DNA of 9,504 nt. Source: Gammaproteobacteria bacterium. Its GTDB lineage: Bacteria > Pseudomonadota > Gammaproteobacteria > Eutrophobiales > Eutrophobiaceae. Within the stretch, counting starts at the first letter, position 1. Each line of letters starts with the position of its first letter. Below the pieces are notes generated by a model that was given only the letters and a program-made list of their open reading frames with translations, was not told where the DNA came from and searched no databases. The stretch is from NCBI GenBank assembly GCA_018676275.1, contig JABHFC010000425.1, positions 1-9,504 of the forward strand, written 5' to 3'. Shown here piece after piece: positions 1 to 6,385 of this stretch. Position numbers and translations under genes: made by a program.

Positions 1-77
1 ACCTGAAAAAGATTTTGCCTTTACACTATAAAAGCCTGGCAGGAGAACTGGAATCAGCCCTTATTGATGTCGCTTAG
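1..77 (+). CDS. C-terminal end of an unidentified upstream gene (partial)
   Basis: A reading frame enters from the left edge and stays open from position 3 to a TAG at 75-77. It encodes about 24 residues, ending in A-L-I-D-V-A. The residues look like an amphipathic helical protein end (K-K-I-L-P-L-H-Y-K, then L-A-G-E-L-E). The gene would converge with the tannase gene, with only 7 bases between the two stop codons, and I see no terminator hairpin between them. Too little is visible to name a family. The frame could be open by chance, so confidence is moderate to low. Confidence 0.4.
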   Translation, partial: LKKILPLHYKSLAGELESALIDVA

Positions 78-84
78 CTAAATA

Positions 85-1710
85 TCAAGGCAGGTCACAT
101 GAATAACTGTTTGCTTTATCAGAATTGCCCCTGCCATTGTAATGGGCAATTTTGGGGTAAGGGCAGAGTGGGTGTTCCCGTACGATTGTCGTCTTTTCCA
201 TTTCAATTGCCTTGATGCTTTCGGGTGTGACGCCCGCTTCGACCCAGTCGATTAGGGCACTCATGCCATCGAAGCGATCGGCGCCAAGTCCCCCCCAGCA
301 ATGAAAACCACCTGGCACAAGAAATAGTCGAAAAAAAGCATCCGTATCTTTGCCCATGTCATCAACTACTTGCTTATAGTAATCCACTGTCACGTGCGGA
401 TTGACACCTACATCAGCCCAGCCGTGGTAAGCCAGTAATTTACCACCACGATCACGAAACTGGGTGAAGTCAGTCGAATTCGCATCCATGATTTTTGACA
501 TGGTTTGTAAGCGGGGAAGTGTTTGTTTGATGTCCAATTTTTTCCAGTCGACGTTAGCATCATCTTTTTCAAATGCCAGGTATCTAAACCATGAATCGAT
601 AATGGCGATTTGCTCGCTGAAGCCTTTTTCATTTGGGAACACTCTGCGCCACCAGGCAGAGCGATCTTCTACCGGTTCAAATGTAGCGAATTTGTAACGA
701 TGCCCTTTTGGTTCTGCACCGACAGGTATTCCTGCAACGATCTGTTTACCGTCTATCACAAGTCCCCCATAAATTTTGATCAGGGCTTCAATTTCCCTGT
801 CGGTAAATCCGGTTTTAGCACTGGCGTCTCGTGGCAGGTCTTTTGCAGGGTTAAAATCAATGCCGAGTGGGTTTTCAATTATGCCATCGACAACATTATC
901 TACGTTGTCGTATTTTGACATGATGATGTTGGCTAGTAACTCAACCCGTTGCTCATTGAACTGACCATCCAGTTGTGCCATTTGATTATTCCAGGCGTAC
1001 AGTACTGTGCTGACGAAATTAAAAACAGGCGAGCCAACAAGGATGCCGTCAAAGTCGGCAGGGTAACGTAGTGCAGCCTTGATTCCCTGACCACCCGCAG
1101 TGGAGCATCCATCGTAATAGGAATAGCTTGTTGGCAGTCGATAGTATTTTTTTGTAAGTTGTTTGGCGATACGGGTCGTCAGGTGTAAGGCACGGTAGCT
1201 ATAGTCAATTTCCTTATCAATGGCATTGAAGGCCCATGATCCACCTGGTTGTGCGTTCTTATCATGACCCAGATTACTGAAGGCTGTCACAAAACCCTGC
1301 TTCAAGGCATGTTGGCGATCAACCAGTCCATAACTTCCATTTACTGAATGGCCACCGTAGGCGCCATTGCCATGAACGTAGAGACGACGGTTCCAACGTA
1401 TCGGTAAATTAATTCGATATTGGATCTCGGAGGGTATTACGCCTATGACCTGACAAGATTCAGGAATACCATTTTCTTCGGGAATAAGCGTGGCACTAAT
1501 GACCGAGTGCTCGAAGTTGCTGATAGCCGTAAGGTCTCTGCAGTTAATGACAGGCGAAATATCGCTTTGGCCATAATTTACATGTGATTGCGCAACATCG
1601 GTAAAGCTCCAGCTGTTGGTTTCAGCCACTGCAGCAAAAGAACAAAACGAAAATGTTATCAACATTAATCGTTTGATAAGTTGAAGTGTAACGACTTGTT
1701 TTTCTGTCAT
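85..1710 (-). CDS. Exported tannase / feruloyl esterase family hydrolase
   Basis: This 541-residue protein belongs to the tannase/feruloyl esterase family, serine hydrolases that cleave esters of gallic or hydroxycinnamic acids and related aromatic esters. The family's CS-D-HC motif is complete: C202-S203 (nucleophile, in D-G-C-S-T-A-G-G-Q-G), D433 (G-W-A-D) and H470-C471 (G-G-F-H-C-W). The two Cys are expected to form the disulfide that holds Ser and His together. A calcium-loop-like segment lies at about 266-281 (D268, D271, D275, then G-I-I). C57 and C86 could form a second disulfide. The N-terminus has a basic stretch and hydrophobic core ending F-A-A-V-A-E, so export after about residue 29 is likely. 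The start is supported by GAGG on the minus strand at 1720-1723, 9 bases upstream; Met16 is an alternative start. The gene is divergent from the quinoprotein at 1977. Family assignment is firm; the substrate is not known. Confidence 0.92.
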   Translation of the reverse strand: MTEKQVVTLQLIKRLMLITFSFCSFAAVAETNSWSFTDVAQSHVNYGQSDISPVINCRDLTAISNFEHSVISATLIPEENGIPESCQVIGVIPSEIQYRINLPIRWNRRLYVHGNGAYGGHSVNGSYGLVDRQHALKQGFVTAFSNLGHDKNAQPGGSWAFNAIDKEIDYSYRALHLTTRIAKQLTKKYYRLPTSYSYYDGCSTAGGQGIKAALRYPADFDGILVGSPVFNFVSTVLYAWNNQMAQLDGQFNEQRVELLANIIMSKYDNVDNVVDGIIENPLGIDFNPAKDLPRDASAKTGFTDREIEALIKIYGGLVIDGKQIVAGIPVGAEPKGHRYKFATFEPVEDRSAWWRRVFPNEKGFSEQIAIIDSWFRYLAFEKDDANVDWKKLDIKQTLPRLQTMSKIMDANSTDFTQFRDRGGKLLAYHGWADVGVNPHVTVDYYKQVVDDMGKDTDAFFRLFLVPGGFHCWGGLGADRFDGMSALIDWVEAGVTPESIKAIEMEKTTIVREHPLCPYPKIAHYNGRGNSDKANSYSCDLP

Positions 1711-1719
1711 TCTTCAATG

Positions 1720-1723
1720 CCTC
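1720..1723 (-). promoter_or_regulatory. Ribosome binding site of the tannase gene
   Basis: Read on the minus strand this is GAGG, 9 bases upstream of the ATG at 1710-1708. It favours the long start over the internal Met16. The same bases are kept in the decayed copy at 4174-4177. Confidence 0.55.
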
Positions 1724-1807
1724 GGTTTGAAGTAGATATATAGGTCACGAAAATCCGATTTAACATGGAGCCAGGGGTGACTATTTTATACTCAGATTAT
1801 TAATAAG

Positions 1808-1837
1808 ATTATAGATATTAATAAATGCGAAAGTTAA
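1808..1837 (-). promoter_or_regulatory. Putative leftward promoter for the tannase gene
   Basis: On the minus strand a perfect TATAAT lies at 1813-1808. It is preceded by TTAACT (1837-1832, four of six matches to TTGACA) with an 18-base spacer. The transcript would begin near 1800 and have a leader of roughly 90 bases before the tannase ATG. The -35 region overlaps that of the rightward promoter, so the two directions probably compete or share a regulator. The same elements with the same spacing occur at 4261-4290. Confidence 0.5.
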
Positions 1838-1864
1838 GATGCTAAACACTGTGTACAGTATAAT
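1834..1864 (+). promoter_or_regulatory. Putative rightward promoter for PQQ dehydrogenase 1
   Basis: A perfect TATAAT lies at 1859-1864. The best -35 is weak (TTAAGA at 1834-1839) with a long 19-base spacer, which suggests dependence on an activator. The predicted leader is about 105 bases. The whole element sits in the 50-nt block repeated without mismatch at 4279-4328. Confidence 0.55.
1848..1859. promoter_or_regulatory. 12-bp palindrome overlapping the -10 box, possible operator
   Basis: ACTGT-GT-ACAGT is a perfect inverted repeat with 5-bp arms. Its last base is the first T of TATAAT, a position where a bound protein would block or reshape RNA polymerase binding. It recurs unchanged at 4301-4312. 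The arms recall half of a LexA-type CTGT...ACAG site, but the spacing is far too short for LexA. The cognate regulator is unknown. Confidence 0.4.
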
Positions 1865-1943
1865 CTAATCGTATCGGTTTATGCGGCTCAACATTAAATA
1901 TTGCCTAAAATGCACATAAATCAAATGCCAGGAAGTAAGTAAT

Positions 1944-1955
1944 TGTAATTTTACA
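1944..1955. promoter_or_regulatory. Second conserved palindrome in the 5' leader
   Basis: TGTAA-TT-TTACA is a perfect inverted repeat with 5-bp arms, 21 bases upstream of the ATG at 1977. It recurs at 4397-4408, while the sequence just upstream of it has diverged between the two copies. It could be a regulator site or a leader RNA element. The evidence is conservation and symmetry only. Confidence 0.35.
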
Positions 1956-1964
1956 TGCGTAAAC

Positions 1965-1969
1965 GGGAG
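1965..1969 (+). promoter_or_regulatory. Ribosome binding site of PQQ dehydrogenase 1
   Basis: GGGAG lies 7 bases before the ATG at 1977. The same site with the same spacing occurs before the second dehydrogenase (4418-4422). Confidence 0.65.
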
Positions 1970-1976
1970 TAAGACG

Positions 1977-3932
1977 ATGCGTCTAACAAGTCTGATTATT
2001 AGTGTATTGATATTTGTGGGGTTTAATTCAGCCAGGGCAGGCGAGTGGCCCGTTCATAGTGGTGATAAACAGGGAACCCGTTATTCCTCTTTAAATCAAA
2101 TCAACCGGAAAAATGTTGACGAGTTGGAAGTTGCATGGGTTTATAGCAGCGGCGAGTTGCGGCGTCACCCTGACAAAATAACTCAAAGTGTTGAACAGAA
2201 TATTCCCATTTTGTCAGCGGGCAATCTGGTTGTTTGTTCTCCATTTAATCGTGTTATTGCACTTGATCCTGAACAAGGTAAGGAAAAATGGGTGTTTGAC
2301 CCTGAAGTGTCCATGAATTTGGGTAAGGACTCACAGTATACCTGTCGTGGCGTTGCGCAGTGGGTGGATGATAGCAACATCGAAAGCCATGACGATTCTG
2401 ATGCAGAAAATTCCACATGTAGTACGCGCATAATATTTGGTACTGTCGACTTGCGCATTTTTGCACTGGATGCAAAGACAGGGCAACGATGTGCAGACTT
2501 TGGAGAAAATGGTGTAGTCCAGTCCAAACCTGACAAAGAACAAACATATCCAGGTGAAATACAATACCTGATGCCCCCGGCTATTATCGGTGATGTTGCT
2601 GTGTTCGGGTCGGCACTTCCCGACTACGGCAGGGCAGATGGAATGAGTGGTAAGGTGCTGGCCATAGATGTACGTAAGGGACGTAAGCTATGGGAGTTTA
2701 ATACTATTCCCACAACTGCCGATGATCCGGCAATGGACAGCTGGGAGGGGGAAGGCGCTTCAAAAACAGGTGGTGGTAATGTATGGGGAAATATATCCGT
2801 TGACGAGCAGAGGGATCTGGTTTTCCTGCCGGTGTCGAGTGCGACTGCTGATACATATGGAGGACACCGTCCCGGTAATAATCTTTACACGGATTCTTTG
2901 GTCGCAGTTCGTGGTAGTACAGGTCAGATCGTTTGGCATTACCAGATTGTTCATCATGATTTATGGGGATGGGATATAGCGCCGCAACCCTTGTTGGTAG
3001 ATTTGATGATTGATGGGAACCTCATACCGGCTGTTGTACAAAATACAAAACAAGGTCTTATATTTGTGTTAAATCGCGAAACTGGTAAACCAGTATTCCC
3101 GGTTGAAGAGAGAGCTGTGCCAGAAGGTGACGTCGCTGGTGAATGGTACTCTCCCACTCAACCATTTCCGACCTTACCACAACCATTAATCGAACCAGGT
3201 TTTGGTCCCGAAGATGCGTGGGGATTTACATTTTATGACAGAAACAAATGTCGGGATACAATCGCTGCACTGGATTATGGGAGTCTGTACACACCACCAA
3301 GTGAGAAGGGGGCATTAATGTTTCCGTGGTCTGGTGGTGGAGCCAATTGGGGTGGACCGGCGTATGAGCCTGGTCGCCAAAGTATGATTATCAACATTAC
3401 GCGTGTTGTGGCAAGAATTAAACTGATACCCACACAACCGGATGGCTCAGAAATACATGATTATAATCCTATAGATGTAAGTACCACTGCGATGACGGGT
3501 ACGCCCTATACCGTCGAGAAAGCTTTCGTAATGTCACCATTTGGGGCGCCTTGCAATAGTCCACCCTGGGGAGAACTAATCTCTGTTAATCTGGCATCAG
3601 GATTAATTGAGTGGAGAGTGCCCCTGGGCTCAATTGAAAAACAATTACCCATTCCAATTCCGCTGGAATGGGGCGTACCAAATTTTGGTGGGCCTATTGT
3701 TACGGCTGGTGGTTTGATATTTATCGCGGCAACAATTGATCAGAAATTTCGTGCATTTGATATTGATAATGGAAAGAAATTATGGCAAACAAAACTTCCA
3801 GCAGGAGCACAAACAGCGCCAATAACTTACCAGTTAAATGGCCGTCAGTATGTTGTGATTACAGCCGGTGGTCACAAGAACCTTGGAAATAAACGAGGTG
3901 ACTTTGTGGTGGCGTATTCACTACCACAATAA
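1977..3932 (+). CDS. Periplasmic PQQ-dependent dehydrogenase 1 (GCD/quinate dehydrogenase type), catalytic Asp replaced
   Basis: This 651-residue quinoprotein is of the GCD/quinate dehydrogenase type, beta-propeller enzymes that oxidise sugars or cyclic polyols with PQQ in the periplasm. A signal peptide (about residues 1-21, ending A-R-A) replaces the five membrane helices of GCD; the rest matches the length of GCD's periplasmic domain. Family landmarks are G-D-K-Q-G-T-R-Y-S (29-37), T-C-R-G-V (122-126), Y-G-G-H-R-P-G (294-300), K358, N473, D588 and H633. These last four align with K493, N607, D730 and H775 of E. coli GCD, numbered from memory. The segment H-H-D-L-W-G-W-D has Gly331 where the catalytic Asp (GCD D466) is expected. 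Q120 stands where GCD has H262. The gene may be inactive or altered in chemistry. It sits alone behind its own promoter, divergent from the tannase gene. The substrate is unknown. Confidence 0.9.
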   Translation: MRLTSLIISVLIFVGFNSARAGEWPVHSGDKQGTRYSSLNQINRKNVDELEVAWVYSSGELRRHPDKITQSVEQNIPILSAGNLVVCSPFNRVIALDPEQGKEKWVFDPEVSMNLGKDSQYTCRGVAQWVDDSNIESHDDSDAENSTCSTRIIFGTVDLRIFALDAKTGQRCADFGENGVVQSKPDKEQTYPGEIQYLMPPAIIGDVAVFGSALPDYGRADGMSGKVLAIDVRKGRKLWEFNTIPTTADDPAMDSWEGEGASKTGGGNVWGNISVDEQRDLVFLPVSSATADTYGGHRPGNNLYTDSLVAVRGSTGQIVWHYQIVHHDLWGWDIAPQPLLVDLMIDGNLIPAVVQNTKQGLIFVLNRETGKPVFPVEERAVPEGDVAGEWYSPTQPFPTLPQPLIEPGFGPEDAWGFTFYDRNKCRDTIAALDYGSLYTPPSEKGALMFPWSGGGANWGGPAYEPGRQSMIINITRVVARIKLIPTQPDGSEIHDYNPIDVSTTAMTGTPYTVEKAFVMSPFGAPCNSPPWGELISVNLASGLIEWRVPLGSIEKQLPIPIPLEWGVPNFGGPIVTAGGLIFIAATIDQKFRAFDIDNGKKLWQTKLPAGAQTAPITYQLNGRQYVVITAGGHKNLGNKRGDFVVAYSLPQ

Positions 3933-4164
3933 TGGATATTTCCTGGTGCTGCCGATGGAAAATTGCTGCAGTCGGACCTGGCTGGCGATATTAATGCTCA
4001 GATATAAAGCACGGTAGCTGTAGTCAATTTCCTTGAATACCCAGGACCCACCGAGCTCAGAATATTTATCATTACAGAACTTACTGAAGGCCTTAACATA
4101 GTAAAAATGTGATCAACATTATTCGTTTGATAAGTTGAAGTGTAATCGTTTGTCTGTCTGTCAG
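3933..4164 (-). pseudogene. Decayed second copy of the tannase gene
   Basis: Read on the minus strand from 4164, the first 23 codons match the tannase N-terminus (shared T-L-Q-L-I-K-R and M-L-I-T-F, ending L-L-C against S-F-C), but the start ATG has become CTG (4164-4162) and a stop follows at once. In another frame, 4097 to about 3933 matches tannase residues 141 to about 198: V-K-A-F-S-K-F against V-T-A-F-S-N-L, then G-G-S-W-V-F, then K-E-I-D-Y-S-Y-R-A, with four codons missing. Similarity fades toward 3933 and ends at the stop of dehydrogenase 1. About 117 codons (24-140) are deleted and everything past about 198, including the catalytic Ser, is gone. A short TGTC triplication (4151-4162) sits near the lost start. 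It cannot encode a working esterase. Confidence 0.85.
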
Positions 4165-4260
4165 TCTTCAATGCCTCTATTTTCTGTCGACATATTGGTC
4201 ACGAAAATTCGATTTAAGATGGAATCTGGGGTGATTGGCTTTATCCAGATTATTAATAAA

Positions 4261-4290
4261 ATTATAGACATTAATAAGTGCGAAAGTTAA
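4261..4290 (-). promoter_or_regulatory. Relic leftward promoter (second copy)
   Basis: The minus-strand TATAAT (4266-4261) and TTAACT (4290-4285) with an 18-base spacer are unchanged from the functional copy at 1808-1837. It would transcribe only the tannase remnant and run antisense into dehydrogenase 1. It may be kept simply because it overlaps the rightward promoter. Confidence 0.4.
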
Positions 4291-4317
4291 GATGCTAAAC
4301 ACTGTGTACAGTATAAT
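4287..4317 (+). promoter_or_regulatory. Putative promoter of the second dehydrogenase and downstream operon
   Basis: TTAAGA (4287-4292) and TATAAT (4312-4317) are separated by 19 bases, exactly as at 1834-1864. The leader is about 110 bases. With no terminator visible downstream, this probably drives 4430 through at least 9504, so the two transcription units should respond to the same signal. Confidence 0.55.
4301..4312. promoter_or_regulatory. Second copy of the -10-overlapping palindrome
   Basis: This is the same ACTGT-GT-ACAGT inverted repeat as at 1848-1859, again sharing its last T with TATAAT. Retention in a paralogous promoter supports a regulatory role. Confidence 0.4.
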
Positions 4318-4396
4318 CTAATCGTATCAGTATATGTGGTCTGGTAAGGAATTTTGCCTAAAATCCATATAAATCAAATGCTAAGATTTAATTTAT

Positions 4397-4408
4397 TGTA
4401 ATTTTACA
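4397..4408. promoter_or_regulatory. Second copy of the leader palindrome
   Basis: TGTAA-TT-TTACA, identical to 1944-1955 and again 21 bases before the start codon. The bases to its left have drifted while the palindrome has not. Confidence 0.35.
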
Positions 4409-4417
4409 TACGTAAAC

Positions 4418-4422
4418 GGGAG
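4418..4422 (+). promoter_or_regulatory. Ribosome binding site of PQQ dehydrogenase 2
   Basis: GGGAG lies 7 bases before the ATG at 4430, in the same arrangement as upstream of 1977. Confidence 0.65.
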
Positions 4423-4429
4423 TAAGACG

Positions 4430-6364
4430 ATGCGTCTAACAGGTCTAGTTATCAGTGTATTGATATTCGCGGGATTTAATTCAACTATGGCAGATGAGTG
4501 GCTCGTTCACGGTGGTGATAAGCAGGGTACCCGTTATTCTTCCCTGAAGCAGATTACACCGGGCAATGTCGATGACCTGGAGTTAGCCTGGCAATATCGA
4601 ACTGGTGAAAAGCAAAGACGCGGTGACGAGATATTTGCACAAAGCAAGGACCAGAACATTCCACTTGTGGTTGCTGGCAATCTTATTGTGTGTACGCCTT
4701 TCAACAGGGTAATTGGACTGGATCCCGCCAGTGGCAAAGAACGCTGGGTGTTTGATGCGGAAATATCGCTGGATCTCGAAGAACCGTCAACCTATGCCTG
4801 TCGAGGAGTCGCTCACTGGCGTGATGATGACAGCAGCGAGGAAGAGGCTTGTCACGATCGACTTCTGTTTGGCACCAATGATTTGCGTTTTTTTGCTATT
4901 GACGCCAGGACCGGAAAACAATGTGCAGGATTCGGTGACGGGGGAGTTGTTCAATTACCGCCGAGTAAACCGGAGCTTTATCGTGGTGAACTTCAACACC
5001 AATTTCCACCAGCGGTAATAAACGACGTGGTCGTAATAGGTTCTGCGATTGGTGATAACCAGCGTTCTGATTCACCCAGTGGCAGGGTACAGGCCTTTTC
5101 GGTCAGAGACGGCAGTCGTCTTTGGGAGTTTGATGCCATCCCAAGGTCAGAAGATGATCCTGCTTACGATAGTTGGGGTGAGAATGGTCCCGGATCGGCT
5201 GGCAGTGGTAATGTCTGGGCACACATGGCAGTGGATGAAGAAAGGGATATGATTTTCTTGCCGGTCTCTTCACCTTCACCTGACAATTATGGCGGCACAC
5301 GACCGGGAAATAACGAGTATACAAATTCGCTGGTAGCACTTAGAGGAAGTACCGGTGAGAAGATCTGGCATTATCAAATCCTGCATCACGGTATCTGGGA
5401 CTACGATCTTGCACCACAACCGCTACTTGTAGATTTACCAAGGGATGGGGTTATGGTGCCGGTGGTTGTGCAGAATACTAAGCAGGGATTAATTTTTGTT
5501 TTCCATCGTGAAACAGGTGAACCCTTCTTCCCGATAGAAGAACGTCCGGTACCGCAGGGTGACGTACCAGGTGAGTGGTATTCACCGACGCAACCTTTTC
5601 CAGTCAAACCACCACCTTTGATAAAACTGACTGTCACAGCGGATGATATGTGGGGCTTTACTTTCTGGGATAAAGGTAAATGCCGCGATATGCTGGCTGA
5701 ATTGCGCCATGGCGAAATTTATACACCACCAAGTTTACAGGGCAGCGTTATCAGTCCCTGGACAGGCGGTGGTGCCAATTGGGGCGGCCCCGCCTTTGAC
5801 CCCAAAAGTGGATTGATGATTATCAATACCAGCCGGGTTATGAAGGTGTCACAATTGGTTACTCTGGAGGACGCCGAGAAAGATACGAGCAGTGACGGTT
5901 TCCACTATGGACCACCTGAGGAAATGCGCGGAACGCCTTATGCTATTAAGGACCAGTTGTTCACCTCGCCCTGGGGCGCCCCCTGCAATAAACCACCTTG
6001 GGGTGGTTTGACTGCAGTTGATCTGGCCAATGGAACGATCAAGTGGGATGTTGCTCTAGGTTCAATTGAAGACCAGCTTCCAATACCGATACCCTGGAAC
6101 CTGGGTATGCCTAATATCGGCGGTCCGATTATTACTGCAGGCGGCGTGATCTTTATAGCGGCGACGATGGACCAAAATTTTCGTGCTTTTGATATCAAAA
6201 CCGGCGAGGAGTTGTGGCGCGACAAACTACCTGCAACGACGATGACAACACCTATCACTTATGAAGCGAACGGACGTCAGTACGTGGTCGTAGTTTCCGG
6301 TGGTCATGGTGAAGTGCCCAGTGTTCGTGGTGACTATGTTTCTGCCTATGCTCTACCCGATTAG
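4430..6364 (+). CDS. Periplasmic PQQ-dependent dehydrogenase 2 (GCD/quinate dehydrogenase type)
   Basis: This 644-residue paralogue of the neighbouring quinoproteins has a signal peptide (1-21, ending T-M-A, then D-E-W) nearly identical to that of dehydrogenase 1. The PQQ-site residues are present: D324 in W-D-Y-D (catalytic Asp, GCD D466), K351 (GCD K493), N466 (N607), D581 (D730) and H626 (H775). Two positions differ from GCD: Gly321 replaces the Asp three residues before the catalytic one, and T121 stands where GCD has H262, so the substrate is unlikely to be glucose. Cys pairs (C124/C141, C418/C519) correspond to positions conserved in GCD. By hand count over about residues 268-400 it matches either paralogue at roughly 70% of positions; its beginning leans to dehydrogenase 1 and its C-terminus to dehydrogenase 3. 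It is first in the probable operon, 21 bases before the next gene. There is no membrane anchor or heme motif, so a separate electron acceptor is needed. Confidence 0.92.
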   Translation: MRLTGLVISVLIFAGFNSTMADEWLVHGGDKQGTRYSSLKQITPGNVDDLELAWQYRTGEKQRRGDEIFAQSKDQNIPLVVAGNLIVCTPFNRVIGLDPASGKERWVFDAEISLDLEEPSTYACRGVAHWRDDDSSEEEACHDRLLFGTNDLRFFAIDARTGKQCAGFGDGGVVQLPPSKPELYRGELQHQFPPAVINDVVVIGSAIGDNQRSDSPSGRVQAFSVRDGSRLWEFDAIPRSEDDPAYDSWGENGPGSAGSGNVWAHMAVDEERDMIFLPVSSPSPDNYGGTRPGNNEYTNSLVALRGSTGEKIWHYQILHHGIWDYDLAPQPLLVDLPRDGVMVPVVVQNTKQGLIFVFHRETGEPFFPIEERPVPQGDVPGEWYSPTQPFPVKPPPLIKLTVTADDMWGFTFWDKGKCRDMLAELRHGEIYTPPSLQGSVISPWTGGGANWGGPAFDPKSGLMIINTSRVMKVSQLVTLEDAEKDTSSDGFHYGPPEEMRGTPYAIKDQLFTSPWGAPCNKPPWGGLTAVDLANGTIKWDVALGSIEDQLPIPIPWNLGMPNIGGPIITAGGVIFIAATMDQNFRAFDIKTGEELWRDKLPATTMTTPITYEANGRQYVVVVSGGHGEVPSVRGDYVSAYALPD

Positions 6365-6375
6365 TAAATCCGGCC

Positions 6376-6380
6376 GGGGA
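6376..6380 (+). promoter_or_regulatory. Ribosome binding site of PQQ dehydrogenase 3
   Basis: GGGGA followed by an A-run ends 5 bases before the ATG at 6386, inside the 21-base gap after the previous stop. There is no room for a separate promoter of the usual kind here, so the gene is read from the upstream transcript. Confidence 0.6.
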
Positions 6381-6385
6381 AAAAA

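Larger units (their letters stand above)
1117..2034. repeat. Segmental duplication, copy A (tannase 5' part + promoter + quinoprotein start)
   Basis: This stretch covers tannase codons 1 to about 198, the divergent promoter and the signal-peptide region of the first quinoprotein. It is repeated with an internal deletion at 3933-4488. The dehydrogenase bodies beyond it are also paralogous but much more diverged at DNA level. Its left limit is the last tannase codon for which the second copy can still be aligned, so it is approximate. Confidence 0.8.
3933..4488. repeat. Segmental duplication, copy B (tannase remnant + promoter + quinoprotein start)
   Basis: This is the second copy of 1117-2034. 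It fills the gap between the first and second dehydrogenase genes and explains nearly all of that 497-bp stretch. From 3933 to 4164 it is the tannase remnant, and from 4165 to 4429 the duplicated divergent promoter. The copies are identical over 4279-4328 (= 1826-1875) and nearly so from 4396 to the start codon. Elsewhere they are clearly diverged. Confidence 0.8.

Noticed and set aside
408..964. Several open frames on the plus strand and in other frames inside the tannase gene
   Set aside because: They lie wholly within a well-supported gene, lack ribosome sites and resemble no family.
1848..1859. LexA box at the promoter palindrome
   Set aside because: The CTGT and ACAG arms are only 2 bases apart, whereas LexA sites have 8 bases between them.
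2183..2564. Overlapping antisense open frames inside dehydrogenase 1
   Set aside because: Shadow frames of a strongly conserved coding region. The same applies to the antisense frames within 4534-7830.
2967..2975. Asp two residues after the catalytic position (D333, D326, D329) as a lanthanide signature
   Set aside because: That rule distinguishes XoxF-type from MxaF-type methanol dehydrogenases. GCD-type enzymes, as I recall them, also have W-D-x-D and use Mg or Ca, so the second Asp is not diagnostic here.
3933..4000. Rho-independent terminator after dehydrogenase 1
   Set aside because: Only a weak TTTCC/GGAAA pairing with a long loop and no T-run is visible. The stretch is better explained as tannase remnant.
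3933..4429. Insertion sequence or other mobile element between dehydrogenases 1 and 2
   Set aside because: No transposase frame, terminal inverted repeats or target duplications are visible. A plain tandem duplication with deletions accounts for the sequence.
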